From contig NZ_CP060725.1 in assembly GCF_003797775.2 (NCBI RefSeq), positions 620,001 through 684,000 of the forward strand: a stretch of 64,000 bases of DNA. The letters are read 5' to 3'. The stretch's first letter is position 1, and every line of letters begins with the position of its first letter. This DNA is from Sphingopyxis sp. OPL5. GTDB lineage: Bacteria; Pseudomonadota; Alphaproteobacteria; Sphingomonadales; Sphingomonadaceae. The notes under the pieces were generated by a model. The model had not been told where the DNA came from. It made no database searches and saw only the letters and a list, made by a program, of their open reading frames with translations. Positions 54,587 through 62,414 of the stretch are shown one piece after another. The position numbers and the translations under genes were made by a program.

Positions 54587-56251
54587 ATGACCATGCTCCG
54601 CGACCCTTCGGTCAAATATACCGCCTTCCCGCAGGTTCCCTTGGCGACCCGCGACTGGCCCAGCCGCGTCACCACCAAGGCGCCGATCTGGCTGTCGACC
54701 GACATGCGCGACGGCAATCAGGCGCTGATCGACCCGATGGATGCCGAAAAGAAGGCGCGCTTCTTCGATCTGCTCGTCCGCGTCGGCCTCAAGGAAATCG
54801 AGGTCGGCTTCCCCAGCGCCGGCGCCACCGAGTTCGACTTCATCTCGGGCCTCGTCCGCGACGGCCGCATCCCCGACGACGTCACCCCGCAGGTGCTGAC
54901 CCAAAGCCGCGCCGACCTCATCCGCACCAGCTTCGACAGCCTCGCCGGTGCCAAGACCGCGATCGTCCACGTCTATAACGCGGTCAGCCCCGCCTGGCGC
55001 CAGATCGTCTTCGGCATGGAAATGCCCGAGATCAAACAAATCGCGATCGAGGGTGCCAAGCAGCTGCGCGACAATGCCGCGCGCCTGCCGCAGACCGACT
55101 GGCGCTTCGAATACAGCCCCGAAACCTTCTCGACCGCCGAGCTCGATTTCAGCCTCGAATGCTGCGCCGCGGTGATGGACATTCTGCAGCCGACCGTCGA
55201 GAACCCGATCATCCTCAACCTGCCCGCGACGGTCGAGGCGGCGACCCCCAATATCTACGCCGACCAGATCGAATATTTCGCCAAGAATTTGCCGAACCGC
55301 GACCGCGCGCTGATCAGCCTGCACACCCACAACGACCGCGGCACCGGGGTCGCGGCGGCCGAGCTCGGCCTGCTCGCGGGCGCCGACCGCGTCGAGGGCT
55401 GCCTGTTCGGCAATGGCGAGCGCACCGGCAACTCGTGCCTCGTCACCATCGCGCTCAACATGTACACGCAGGGCATCGACCCATGCCTCGACTTCTCGAA
55501 CATCGACGAGGTCATCGCGACGGTCGAATATTGCAACCAGCTCCCCGTCCACCCGCGCCACCCCTATGGCGGCGAACTGGTTTACACCGCTTTCTCGGGC
55601 AGCCATCAGGACGCGATCAAGAAAGGCTTCGCCGCGCGCGAACGCCAGAATGACGAACGCTGGCACGTCCCCTACCTGCCCATCGACCCCGCCGATCTCG
55701 GCCGCAGCTATGAAGCGGTGATCCGCGTCAACAGCCAGTCGGGCAAGGGCGGCGTCGCCTGGGTGCTCGAACAGGACAAGGGCCTGAAACTGCCCAAGAA
55801 GATGCAGGCAAGCTTCAGCCACATCGTCCAGGCGCTCGCCGACGAGACGAGCCGCGAACTCGGCGCCGACGACATCTGGGGCGCCTTCGAAACGACGTAC
55901 CTCAAGGTCGAAAACAAGCGCTTCCAGCTCGTCGACTGGTCCGAAAGCCATGCGGGCAGCGACCGCATCTTCGCCGGCAAGCTCACCATCGAAGGCACCC
56001 CGCGCACCGTCAGCGGCCGCGGCAACGGCCTGATGTCGAGCGTCATCGCGGCGCTCAGCGAAAGCGGCGGCCCGATCATGGACATCGTCGACTACAGCGA
56101 ACACGCGATCGGCCAGGGCAGCAATGTGCAGGCCGCCGCCTATGTCGAATGCCGCACCGCCGACGGGCGCAGCCTGTTCGGCTGCGGGCTCGACACCGAC
56201 GTCGCGACGGCGAGTGTGCGGGCGATCCTAAGCGCCGCGAACGGCGCGTAG
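54587..56251 (+). CDS. leuA: 2-Isopropylmalate synthase
   Basis: A 554-residue LeuA of the longer type, first step of leucine synthesis. The HMGL-like TIM barrel has LSTDMRDGNQALIDPMD, metal-site ISLHTHNDRGTGVAAAELG and GCLFGNGERTGNSCLVT; the C-terminal regulatory domain (from about 430) includes SGRGNGLMSSVIAALSESG. It lies behind a leucine leader peptide. leuB, leuC and leuD are not in the window. Two family B repeats follow. Confidence 0.96.
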   Translation: MTMLRDPSVKYTAFPQVPLATRDWPSRVTTKAPIWLSTDMRDGNQALIDPMDAEKKARFFDLLVRVGLKEIEVGFPSAGATEFDFISGLVRDGRIPDDVTPQVLTQSRADLIRTSFDSLAGAKTAIVHVYNAVSPAWRQIVFGMEMPEIKQIAIEGAKQLRDNAARLPQTDWRFEYSPETFSTAELDFSLECCAAVMDILQPTVENPIILNLPATVEAATPNIYADQIEYFAKNLPNRDRALISLHTHNDRGTGVAAAELGLLAGADRVEGCLFGNGERTGNSCLVTIALNMYTQGIDPCLDFSNIDEVIATVEYCNQLPVHPRHPYGGELVYTAFSGSHQDAIKKGFAARERQNDERWHVPYLPIDPADLGRSYEAVIRVNSQSGKGGVAWVLEQDKGLKLPKKMQASFSHIVQALADETSRELGADDIWGAFETTYLKVENKRFQLVDWSESHAGSDRIFAGKLTIEGTPRTVSGRGNGLMSSVIAALSESGGPIMDIVDYSEHAIGQGSNVQAAAYVECRTADGRSLFGCGLDTDVATASVRAILSAANGA

Positions 56252-56258
56252 AAGTCAG

Positions 56259-56382
56259 CCCCTCCACCACTTCGTGGTCCCCCTCCCCATCGCTACGCGA
56301 CAGGGAGGATTGGCGCACAACGCAAAATCCTCCCTGTGCCGAAGGCATGGGGAGGGGGACCGCCCGAAGGGTGGTGGAGGGG
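56259..56382. repeat. Two family B repeats in inverted pair
   Basis: GCCCCTCCACCACTTCGTGGTCCCCCTCCCCATCGCTACGCGACAGGGAGGAT, then a spacer, then ATCCTCCCTGTGCCGAAGGCATGGGGAGGGGGACCGCCCGAAGGGTGGTGGAGGGGC: two inverted units between leuA and the next gene. Confidence 0.85.
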
Positions 56383-56447
56383 CACCCGCGCCTTAAGCAA
56401 TTGAAAAGCACGCCATGCGATCTTCCGCTCTCCGGGGGAGAATTGCC

Positions 56448-56894
56448 ATGCGCCAATGCGCCATCGTCATCCTGATCGCAGCGGGCCTTGCCCTGACCGG
56501 TTGCGCCAAGCCGTGGGAACCCGAACGCGGCCCCGGGCCGCTCAAATTTGTGGACGCCTGCCCCGGCCGCAAAGCGCCCGTCGTCGCCGACTTCGGCCCG
56601 CAAGGTGTCACCGCCGCCTATCATTTCGTCGTGACGGGCGCGTCGGAAAAGGAGATCGCCGCCCTGATCGACCGCGCCGAAAAGGCCGGGCTGGAGGTCC
56701 ATCTCGCCTCGCTGACGATCGTCATGAACGGCACCGACGCGCTGTTCGCCAGCAGCAAGGCGCCGCTGCTCGACCAGCCCGCGGTCGACGCCGAATTCGC
56801 GGCGATCTGCGCGATCAAGGTGCGGAGCACCCACCTGACCAACGTCCAGTACAACCGCGTGGGTATCGAGGATCAGTGGATTCGGATTCGCTGA
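56448..56894 (+). CDS. Hypothetical lipoprotein
   Basis: A 148-residue lipoprotein. Lipobox ALTGC after a hydrophobic start (MRQCAIVILIAAGLALTGC). The mature part has FVDACPGRKAPVVADFG, ending with FAAICAIKVRSTHLTNVQY; the two Cys may bond. No known family. GGGGGAGAA precedes the ATG at 56448; the upstream ATG at 56415 is less likely. It sits between two pairs of family B repeats. Confidence 0.65.
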   Translation: MRQCAIVILIAAGLALTGCAKPWEPERGPGPLKFVDACPGRKAPVVADFGPQGVTAAYHFVVTGASEKEIAALIDRAEKAGLEVHLASLTIVMNGTDALFASSKAPLLDQPAVDAEFAAICAIKVRSTHLTNVQYNRVGIEDQWIRIR

Positions 56895-56907
56895 GCGAAG
56901 CACCCGG

Positions 56908-57038
56908 CCCCTCTACCGCCTCGAGGCCCGCTCCCTTTCGCTTCGCGACAGGGAGGATTTGGCGCCGTCCCCAAAAATCCTCCCTGTGCCGAAGGCATGG
57001 GGAGGGGGACCGCTCGCAAAGCGAGTGGTGGAGGGGCG
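56908..57038. repeat. Two family B repeats in inverted pair
   Basis: A degenerate unit, CCCCTCTACCGCCTCGAGGCCCGCTCCCTTTCGCTTCGCGACAGGGAGGAT, then CCTCCCTGTGCCGAAGGCATGGGGAGGGGGACCGCTCGCAAAGCGAGTGGTGGAGGGGC, downstream of the lipoprotein gene and next to the OLD gene. Confidence 0.8.
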
Positions 57039-57097
57039 ATGCGGCGCCAGCGGCGCTTTCTCATTGAAACGGAATCAGGTGACGGAAATCTGGCGCG

Positions 57098-58843
57098 CTA
57101 ATCCGCATCAATTCCGTTAGCTTTCCGGATAAACTGAACCAATGACTCGAGGCGTGGTCGGAGATCTAGCAACGAAAGATCTGCTGGTTCCTCGCACATC
57201 CGCCGAGCAACGCGCACTTTATCGACCTTTTCAACCAGTTCGTCTTCGTCCCCCCGATTTGCACCTGCTCGATAGTAATGAAGCGCGTGATCAAACTGGT
57301 GCCCTCCTCCCGCGCGGCGATACCGAGGAGATATCGACCTTATGGCATCATGCAGTTTTTCGTGAGGCACGTAATTTTCGATTTCGCGCCCTTTTGTGAT
57401 CCACGCAAACCCGTCCTCTCCGAGTTCCAGCGCAACACGACGCTTTGTTTTGTTAATATGTGATTGAGCCGATTTCTTGTCGCTATCGATCACGATCGCC
57501 AAGTTCCTGTTTAGCCGACGAAGCGAAATGAACTCGTCAATTTCCTCGTCATTTGCCGACAAGTGACTTAGCAGGCGACCGCCGTAAAACATTGTGGAGT
57601 AATGAAGGCCCTCTTCCAAATAAGGTGCTACTGCATTTATCCAGTGATTCAAATATATGCGATCAGACGGACCTTCCACCCAGATTATGGCATTAGATTG
57701 TAGAAGATCGGATGCCCGATGCCCCAGGTCGGAGCAAATTTCAAATCGCTGCTGCTTCGACACGGCTTTCCGGATTCGTGTAGCCCCTTCCTCCTGCCAC
57801 ACCCGAAAAATCGAGGCTCTCGGCATGTCGATGAAAGAAGCCGAATGCGTCGCCACAAAATATTGATTCTCAGTGTTTTGATCAAGGAATTCAAACAGCC
57901 TTCTCTGAAGCAGTGGATGGAGATGAAGTTCAGGTTCCTCAAGACAGATAATGCGCTGATCATATACGGTGCAGAAGGCTGCCAACATGATGACCTGATG
58001 GATACCTGTCCCCAGACTATCAAGAGGAAGTACACGACCATCCATATGAACGAGAATATGCTCTCTGGAATGGGGTATCTCGATTCTCGCGCTAGACCGA
58101 CTTAGCACCTCCCGTACAAACTGATTAATTTTGTCAAATACTTCAGTGTCGCTTCTTTTTTCGAGCGTGGGGTTCTGAAGCTGGGCGAGACGCTCAATAA
58201 GGCCGGCTCCACTAGTATCGATCAGCCCCTCGCCATCAGGCCCAATCTTTCGAAATGCCGGAATCAGATGGATTGGCGGAAGAGGAACGTTGGCGAGCGC
58301 ACAAACGCTATCTACAATTTCGCGCGACCACGTCCGGATATCTGCCCCGCTCATACGAGTTAAGCCGGACCACAGCGCTCTCACTTCACTATTATTGAGA
58401 ACGGTGCTGATTTGCATAGCATCTTCATCAAAAACTCTAACGGGACTATTGTGAAACGGCGGCGCATTTTGGACCCATAGGAGCCCGTCTTGGGCGATCC
58501 ACTCGATCACCTTTTTGCCGTAGGCCACCATCGTTTGATTGTCGGATGCCACTGGAAGCTTTTTGAATCTTTCCAAAACGACACTTGCCGGAGTCCCGAC
58601 CCGTATCGAGAAATCTCCTGAGTTCGCTGATCGATTCAGATCCAACGCATCGCTTGCAATATTGTCCCCGGCGCGACGATCAGAAATGGGGAAATATCGA
58701 TGCAACAGATCCAGTACGGTCGATTTTCCTGCGTTATTGGGACCGATGAAGAAATTGAATTTTCCGAATCCGGAAGCCTCTTGATACTCATTATCGATGC
58801 CGCGGAAGTTCTTTACAGATATAGAGTGAAGATACGTCGACAA
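57098..58843 (-). CDS. OLD-family ATP-dependent endonuclease (ABC-ATPase plus TOPRIM), stand-alone
   Basis: A 581-residue protein. The N-terminal ABC-type ATPase has Walker A GPNNAGKST (34-42), signature-like DSLGTGIHQ (275-283) and Walker B LEEPELHLHP (301-310), then YFVATHSASFID. The C-terminal TOPRIM domain shows IIWVEGPSDR (386-395) with the Glu and VIDSDKK (about 452-458) with the D-x-D. This is the layout of class 1 OLD nucleases, many of which act in phage defence. DNA is clearly less GC-rich than flanking genes, indicating recent acquisition. No UvrD-like helicase (GajB), reverse transcriptase or other known partner is adjacent. Confidence 0.88.
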   Translation of the reverse strand: MSTYLHSISVKNFRGIDNEYQEASGFGKFNFFIGPNNAGKSTVLDLLHRYFPISDRRAGDNIASDALDLNRSANSGDFSIRVGTPASVVLERFKKLPVASDNQTMVAYGKKVIEWIAQDGLLWVQNAPPFHNSPVRVFDEDAMQISTVLNNSEVRALWSGLTRMSGADIRTWSREIVDSVCALANVPLPPIHLIPAFRKIGPDGEGLIDTSGAGLIERLAQLQNPTLEKRSDTEVFDKINQFVREVLSRSSARIEIPHSREHILVHMDGRVLPLDSLGTGIHQVIMLAAFCTVYDQRIICLEEPELHLHPLLQRRLFEFLDQNTENQYFVATHSASFIDMPRASIFRVWQEEGATRIRKAVSKQQRFEICSDLGHRASDLLQSNAIIWVEGPSDRIYLNHWINAVAPYLEEGLHYSTMFYGGRLLSHLSANDEEIDEFISLRRLNRNLAIVIDSDKKSAQSHINKTKRRVALELGEDGFAWITKGREIENYVPHEKLHDAIRSISPRYRRAGGGHQFDHALHYYRAGANRGDEDELVEKVDKVRVARRMCEEPADLSLLDLRPRLESLVQFIRKANGIDAD

Positions 58844-58999
58844 GCTATCGCTCCTCGGTCGATTGGGTTAACGACTTAGTATGTAATTTTTCTAGAGCGT
58901 GCAATTGGCGAGGCAAAAGGCGTTCTTGAAAAAACCCTTTCCTAAAAAACACCCATATGGTTCATTCTATCAGTTTCACCTAACCACAGGAGCGACTCG

Positions 59000-60004
59000 A
59001 TGGAAAACCTTGCCCATGACCCCGCCGATATCCCCGCCCCCGCCAGCTATCACTGGACACCCAAACTCCAGCGCGACTTTCTCGAACATGTCGCCACCAC
59101 CGGCTCGGTGACGATCGCGGCGGCGCGCGTCGGCATGTCGGCCAGCGCCGCGTACCAGCTCAAGCAGCGCGCCGAGGGCGCGGCGTTCCGGCTCGGCTGG
59201 GCGGCGGCGGTGCTGATCGCGCGGGGACGGCTCGCCGACGAATTGCTCGACCGCGCGATCTGGGGGCATGAGGAGACGACCACCATCATGCGCGAAGAGG
59301 ACCGCAGCTTCGTCAAGCGCCGCCGCACCGACGCGCGCCTCGGCCTTGCGATGCTCGCGCGGCTCGACCGGATGGTCGAAACCCGCGCCCGCGCCGGCGA
59401 GGAGATGCTGGCGCAGGTCATCGCCGGCGACTGGACGGGCTTCCTGTCGCTGTTCGACGCCGCCGAAGCCGCGCGCACCGCCACCCCCGCCGGGGACGCG
59501 TCCGAAACCGCCCCCGACAGCCCCGAAGCCGACCGGGCGGAAGGCATGGCCGCCGCAATCGCGCTCTGGCTCGCCGGCCGCGACAACCGGGCCAACCCGC
59601 TCGCGACGCTGTGGCGCGGCAGTGCGATCGCGGATGAAGTTGCGCTATTTTCCGACGATTTCGACGATGACATCGACGTCGCACAGACCCCCGAGGAGGA
59701 AGCGGCGGAGATGACCGTCTGGCACGACGACGAACGCGGCGAATGGCGCACCAACTTCCCGCCGCCCGAAGATTTTCTCGGCATCGAGGAAGGCCAGTTC
59801 GGCGATGAGACCTATGAGCGCACCCTCGACACCGACGAAGAGGAGGCAATGGAAGCCGCGCGCGCCGCCGAAACCGCCCCGCTGCGCACCGCCGGCGAAG
59901 CCGCCCGCCGCGCCTTCTTCGGCCTGCCGGTGCCCGCCAACGACACGGAAAAGAAGGAAGAACAGGATGTTTCGCGCAAAGACGCGAAGACGCGAAAGCG
60001 TTGA
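59000..60004 (+). CDS. Hypothetical protein with N-terminal helix-turn-helix
   Basis: A 334-residue protein. Near residues 25-55, FLEHVATTGSVTIAAARVGM and SASAAYQLKQRAEG form a helix-turn-helix like those of phage terminase small subunits and related proteins. A helical mid-part and a long acidic tail rich in Glu/Asp (FSDDFDDDIDVAQTPEEEAAE) follow. The final residues SRKDAKTRKR come from a CGCAAAGACGCGAAGACGCG repeat, so the stop lies within intergenic-type sequence. AGGAGCGACTCG stands before the ATG. Conserved function not known. Confidence 0.6.
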   Translation: MENLAHDPADIPAPASYHWTPKLQRDFLEHVATTGSVTIAAARVGMSASAAYQLKQRAEGAAFRLGWAAAVLIARGRLADELLDRAIWGHEETTTIMREEDRSFVKRRRTDARLGLAMLARLDRMVETRARAGEEMLAQVIAGDWTGFLSLFDAAEAARTATPAGDASETAPDSPEADRAEGMAAAIALWLAGRDNRANPLATLWRGSAIADEVALFSDDFDDDIDVAQTPEEEAAEMTVWHDDERGEWRTNFPPPEDFLGIEEGQFGDETYERTLDTDEEEAMEAARAAETAPLRTAGEAARRAFFGLPVPANDTEKKEEQDVSRKDAKTRKR

Positions 60005-60045
60005 GACCTGAAGGGCTGTTTTCGGACGGAAGGCGACGTTCCATT

Positions 60046-60124
60046 TCCCGTCACCCCGGACCTGATCCGGGGTCCCGCTGGTCGACGTTGCTGAGCGGGA
60101 CCCCGGGTCAAGCCCGGGGTGACG
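60046..60124. repeat. Intergenic palindromic repeat
   Basis: CGTCACCCCGGACCTGATCCGGGGTCCCGC and its inverse GCGGGACCCCGGGTCAAGCCCGGGGTGACG. The arms match over about 28 bases with a few changes. Confidence 0.85.
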
Positions 60125-60148
60125 TGAAAGGAACAGGGCGTCGTTCTT

Positions 60149-60232
60149 GTTCCCCGGCGAAGGCCGGGGTCCAGAGCGGTTGCAAGCCGGCGTTGCGTGG
60201 TCACGCCCTGGACCCCGGCCTTCGCCGGGGAA
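60149..60232. repeat. Intergenic palindromic repeat (family D)
   Basis: TTCCCCGGCGAAGGCCGGGGTCCAG and inverse CTGGACCCCGGCCTTCGCCGGGGAA, directly after another pair. Confidence 0.88.
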
Positions 60233-60397
60233 CGGGTTCTGGCGGAGCGTCCGCTCCCCACCCCGTCACCGCCCGCCCCGCGCCTTACAATCGCCGCCGC
60301 GCATCCCCATATCCCCCTCATCGCGGCACGCCTTTCCGTAAGCCGCCGCGACTGAGAGACATGCGCTGCGCTCCCGCTTACCGACAGGAGCCGTCCT

Positions 60398-60679
60398 ATG
60401 GACCAGCCGCCCGCCAGCCCCGCCGCCACGCGCCGCACCAACAGTCCTTTCCGCAAGCGCGGCACCCCGCTGCCGACCGCCGACGCGCGGCGCCAGGGCG
60501 ATATCAGCCAGCTCGCCTATCTCCAGATGGGCGGCCGCGATCCCGCCGTGGCCTTTCTGAACACCGACCATGACGCGCTCGGCGGCCGCCCGCTCGCCAT
60601 CGCCACCGCCAGCGCCGAAGGCTATGCCCGCGTCGCCGGGGTCATCCGCGCCTGGACCGCGCCGGCGGACGCGGCATGA
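60398..60679 (+). CDS. MbcA/ParS-like protein (Xre-MbcA-ParS toxin-binding domain)
   Basis: A 93-residue protein. The C-terminal half, VAFLNTDHDALGGRPLAIATASAEGYARVAGVI, matches the toxin-binding domain of Xre/MbcA/ParS antitoxins (W/F-L-N-T-P-x-x-A-L-G-G-R-x-P). The N-terminal half is short and basic with no helix-turn-helix. Antitoxins of this type normally pair with a RES toxin; the next gene (60676) is a 77-residue protein unlike RES. Its stop overlaps that gene's start (ATGA). It may be a stand-alone adaptor. Confidence 0.6.
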   Translation: MDQPPASPAATRRTNSPFRKRGTPLPTADARRQGDISQLAYLQMGGRDPAVAFLNTDHDALGGRPLAIATASAEGYARVAGVIRAWTAPADAA

Positions 60680-60909
60680 GCCGCGCGATGAACGTCACCC
60701 TCGACGAAGCCGGGGTCACCGACATGTGCCGCACCGCGGGCGTCGCGATCAGCGCGATCGAGCCGCTGCCGAACGGCGGCACCCGCCTCGTCTGCGTCTC
60801 GCCCGACGGCGCCGACCAGATGCGCCGCAAGCTCAAGAAACATCTGATCGACGGCGAGGTCGCGCGCCACCGCTTCTACCGCGCGCCCGGCGCACCCGGC
60901 GGCTACTGA
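60676..60909 (+). CDS. Small hypothetical protein coupled to the MbcA-like gene
   Basis: A 77-residue protein: MNVTLDEAGVTDMCRTAGVA at the start, SPDGADQMRRKLKKHLIDGE near the middle. Beta-alpha pattern, no signal peptide. Not a RES-domain toxin; no known family. The four-base overlap (ATGA) with the MbcA-like gene strongly suggests they act together. Confidence 0.6.
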   Translation: MSRAMNVTLDEAGVTDMCRTAGVAISAIEPLPNGGTRLVCVSPDGADQMRRKLKKHLIDGEVARHRFYRAPGAPGGY

Positions 60910-60953
60910 CCGGGCGGTTGACGCAGGCGCGGCGGGCGCGGCATGGCGAGCCC

Positions 60954-61502
60954 ATGTTCACCCACCGCCCCTTTACCAGCCGTCTGGCCACCCCTGCCGA
61001 CCTCGATGCGTTGCGCACCGTCATGGCCCTCGCCATCGCCGAACTGCAAAAGGGCTTCCTCACCCCCGACCAGATCGCCGCCAGCAATGCCGTCATGGGC
61101 CTCGATACCCAGTTGATCGCCGACGCGACCTATTTCATCATCGAGGATGCCGACGGCGCCATCGCCGGCTGCGGCGGCTGGTCGCGGCGCGCCACCCTCT
61201 ATGGCGGCGACCACAGCAAGGATCTGCGCGACCCCGCGCTGCTCGACCCCGCCACCGACGCGGCGCGTATCCGCGCCATGTACACCCACCCCGATTTCGC
61301 AAGGCGGGGCGTCGGCCGGCTGGTCATGGCGCTGTGCGAAGACGCCGCCCGCGCCGCCGGCTTTGCCCGCGCCGAAATGATGGCGACCTTGTCGGGTGAA
61401 CCGCTCTACCGTGCCTGCGGCTATACCCCGATCGAGCATGTCGCGGCGCCGGGACCCGACGGGGTCACCGTGCCGCTGATCCGCATGGGCAAGCCGCTCT
61501 GA
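60954..61502 (+). CDS. GNAT family N-acetyltransferase
   Basis: A 182-residue GNAT. MYTHPDFARRGVGRLVMALCEDAARAAGF is the acetyl-CoA-binding R-x-x-G-x-G motif, after IEDADGAIAGCGGWSRRA; ending ATLSGEPLYRACGYTPIEHV. Substrate unknown. The ATG at 60954 is the start of family similarity; the ribosome-binding site is weak. It follows the MbcA-like pair by 44 bases. Confidence 0.85.
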   Translation: MFTHRPFTSRLATPADLDALRTVMALAIAELQKGFLTPDQIAASNAVMGLDTQLIADATYFIIEDADGAIAGCGGWSRRATLYGGDHSKDLRDPALLDPATDAARIRAMYTHPDFARRGVGRLVMALCEDAARAAGFARAEMMATLSGEPLYRACGYTPIEHVAAPGPDGVTVPLIRMGKPL

Positions 61503-61510
61503 TCGGCGCG

Positions 61511-61828
61511 CTAATCCGCGACCCAATAATCGGCGGCGCCATCGGGCTCGCCGCCACGGCGGCAGACGATCTCGCCGTCCTTCGACAGCTCGGCCCAGCC
61601 GCCGATCGGCTCATGCTCCATCATCGCCAGCGCCGCCGCCACATCGGGCGCCTCGAACGCGACACGCTTTTCCATCCCGAACCACCGGTCCTCATAGCGC
61701 AGCACATAGGTCGTCGCCGCGCTCGCTTCGACGGGCGGCGGCGCGGCATCGGGAGCCTGGGCGGCGGGGCGCGGCAGGCAGTCGCAGCCGCCATCGCGGC
61801 CTTTCGGATTCTGCTGGGGGAGCTTCAA
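61511..61828 (-). CDS. Hypothetical protein, start uncertain
   Basis: A frame of about 105 residues. The likely conserved part is TTYVLRYEDRWFGMEKRVAF and MEHEPIGGWAELSKDGEIVC, ending DYWVAD. The N-terminal part has a Cys pair (GGCDCLPRP). Only TTG starts are available (61828 or 61906), neither with a clear ribosome-binding site, so limits are uncertain. Convergent with the GNAT gene. No family known. Confidence 0.5.
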   Translation of the reverse strand: MKLPQQNPKGRDGGCDCLPRPAAQAPDAAPPPVEASAATTYVLRYEDRWFGMEKRVAFEAPDVAAALAMMEHEPIGGWAELSKDGEIVCRRGGEPDGAADYWVAD

Positions 61829-62414
61829 GGGGCAAAACCTTCGTGGGGGGATCGAAGGGGCGGCATGCGCGACGGGTCGCACGCACCACCGGGCGGACTG
61901 GATCAAACGGCTATGGCATCTCCACTGGGGGCCGGTCGCGGCGCGCGCAGGCGCGGCGATGCCCTTGAAAATCTATGCTATTCCATCGCCGTAAAAGGGA
62001 AGCATTCTATGCTTCATCGACGGGTGGCCCCTCCGGATCGACCAACGACCGGCGTCGGTCGGGCGGGGGCGCGGTGCGAGCGGGCACCGGCTGGCGTTTC
62101 CGGATCGGGAGCATGGGGCATTTTCTCTGGTTCAGGCGGCGGGGGAACCGCGCTGGCCGACGGCTTGTCGCGCTGCCATGGCGTCACCGCAAGGATGTTA
62201 CGGTGTACTCTCCGCGACATGACGATTTCGTCTGCCCGTGTCGGTTCGGGTGTCGACCCCTCGCCCCGGATCGACACCACGACAAAAATCGCCGCAGACC
62301 AACAAATCGTACAATTTGACGAAACAAATACCCATGTCCGACATGGCTTTTTCGGGAAATATTCCGTATTGGTATAGTGTAGAAACACGAGTCGCCTGAC
62401 TGGGGGAAGGGCTT
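61829..62414. other. Intergenic stretch, no gene assigned
   Basis: About 585 bases. Overlapping open frames on both strands lack ribosome-binding sites or family character. The last 150 bases are AT-richer and should hold the promoter of the large membrane-protein gene, with GGGGGAAGG before 62415. Confidence 0.5.

Larger units (their letters stand above)
60005..60397. other. Intergenic region with two repeat pairs
   Basis: About 390 bases with no gene. It contains two inverted-repeat pairs (listed) and the likely promoter of the MbcA/ParS-like gene, with ACAGGAG just before 60398. Confidence 0.6.

Noticed and set aside
57098..58999. Gabija-like or retron system around the OLD gene
   Set aside because: No helicase, reverse transcriptase or structured RNA gene is adjacent on either side.
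61613..62377. + strand frame of about 250 residues
   Set aside because: Crosses an opposite-strand gene and intergenic DNA; no coding character.
62014..62388. Minus-strand frame before the large membrane protein
   Set aside because: No ribosome-binding site, low-complexity Pro-rich end, no family.
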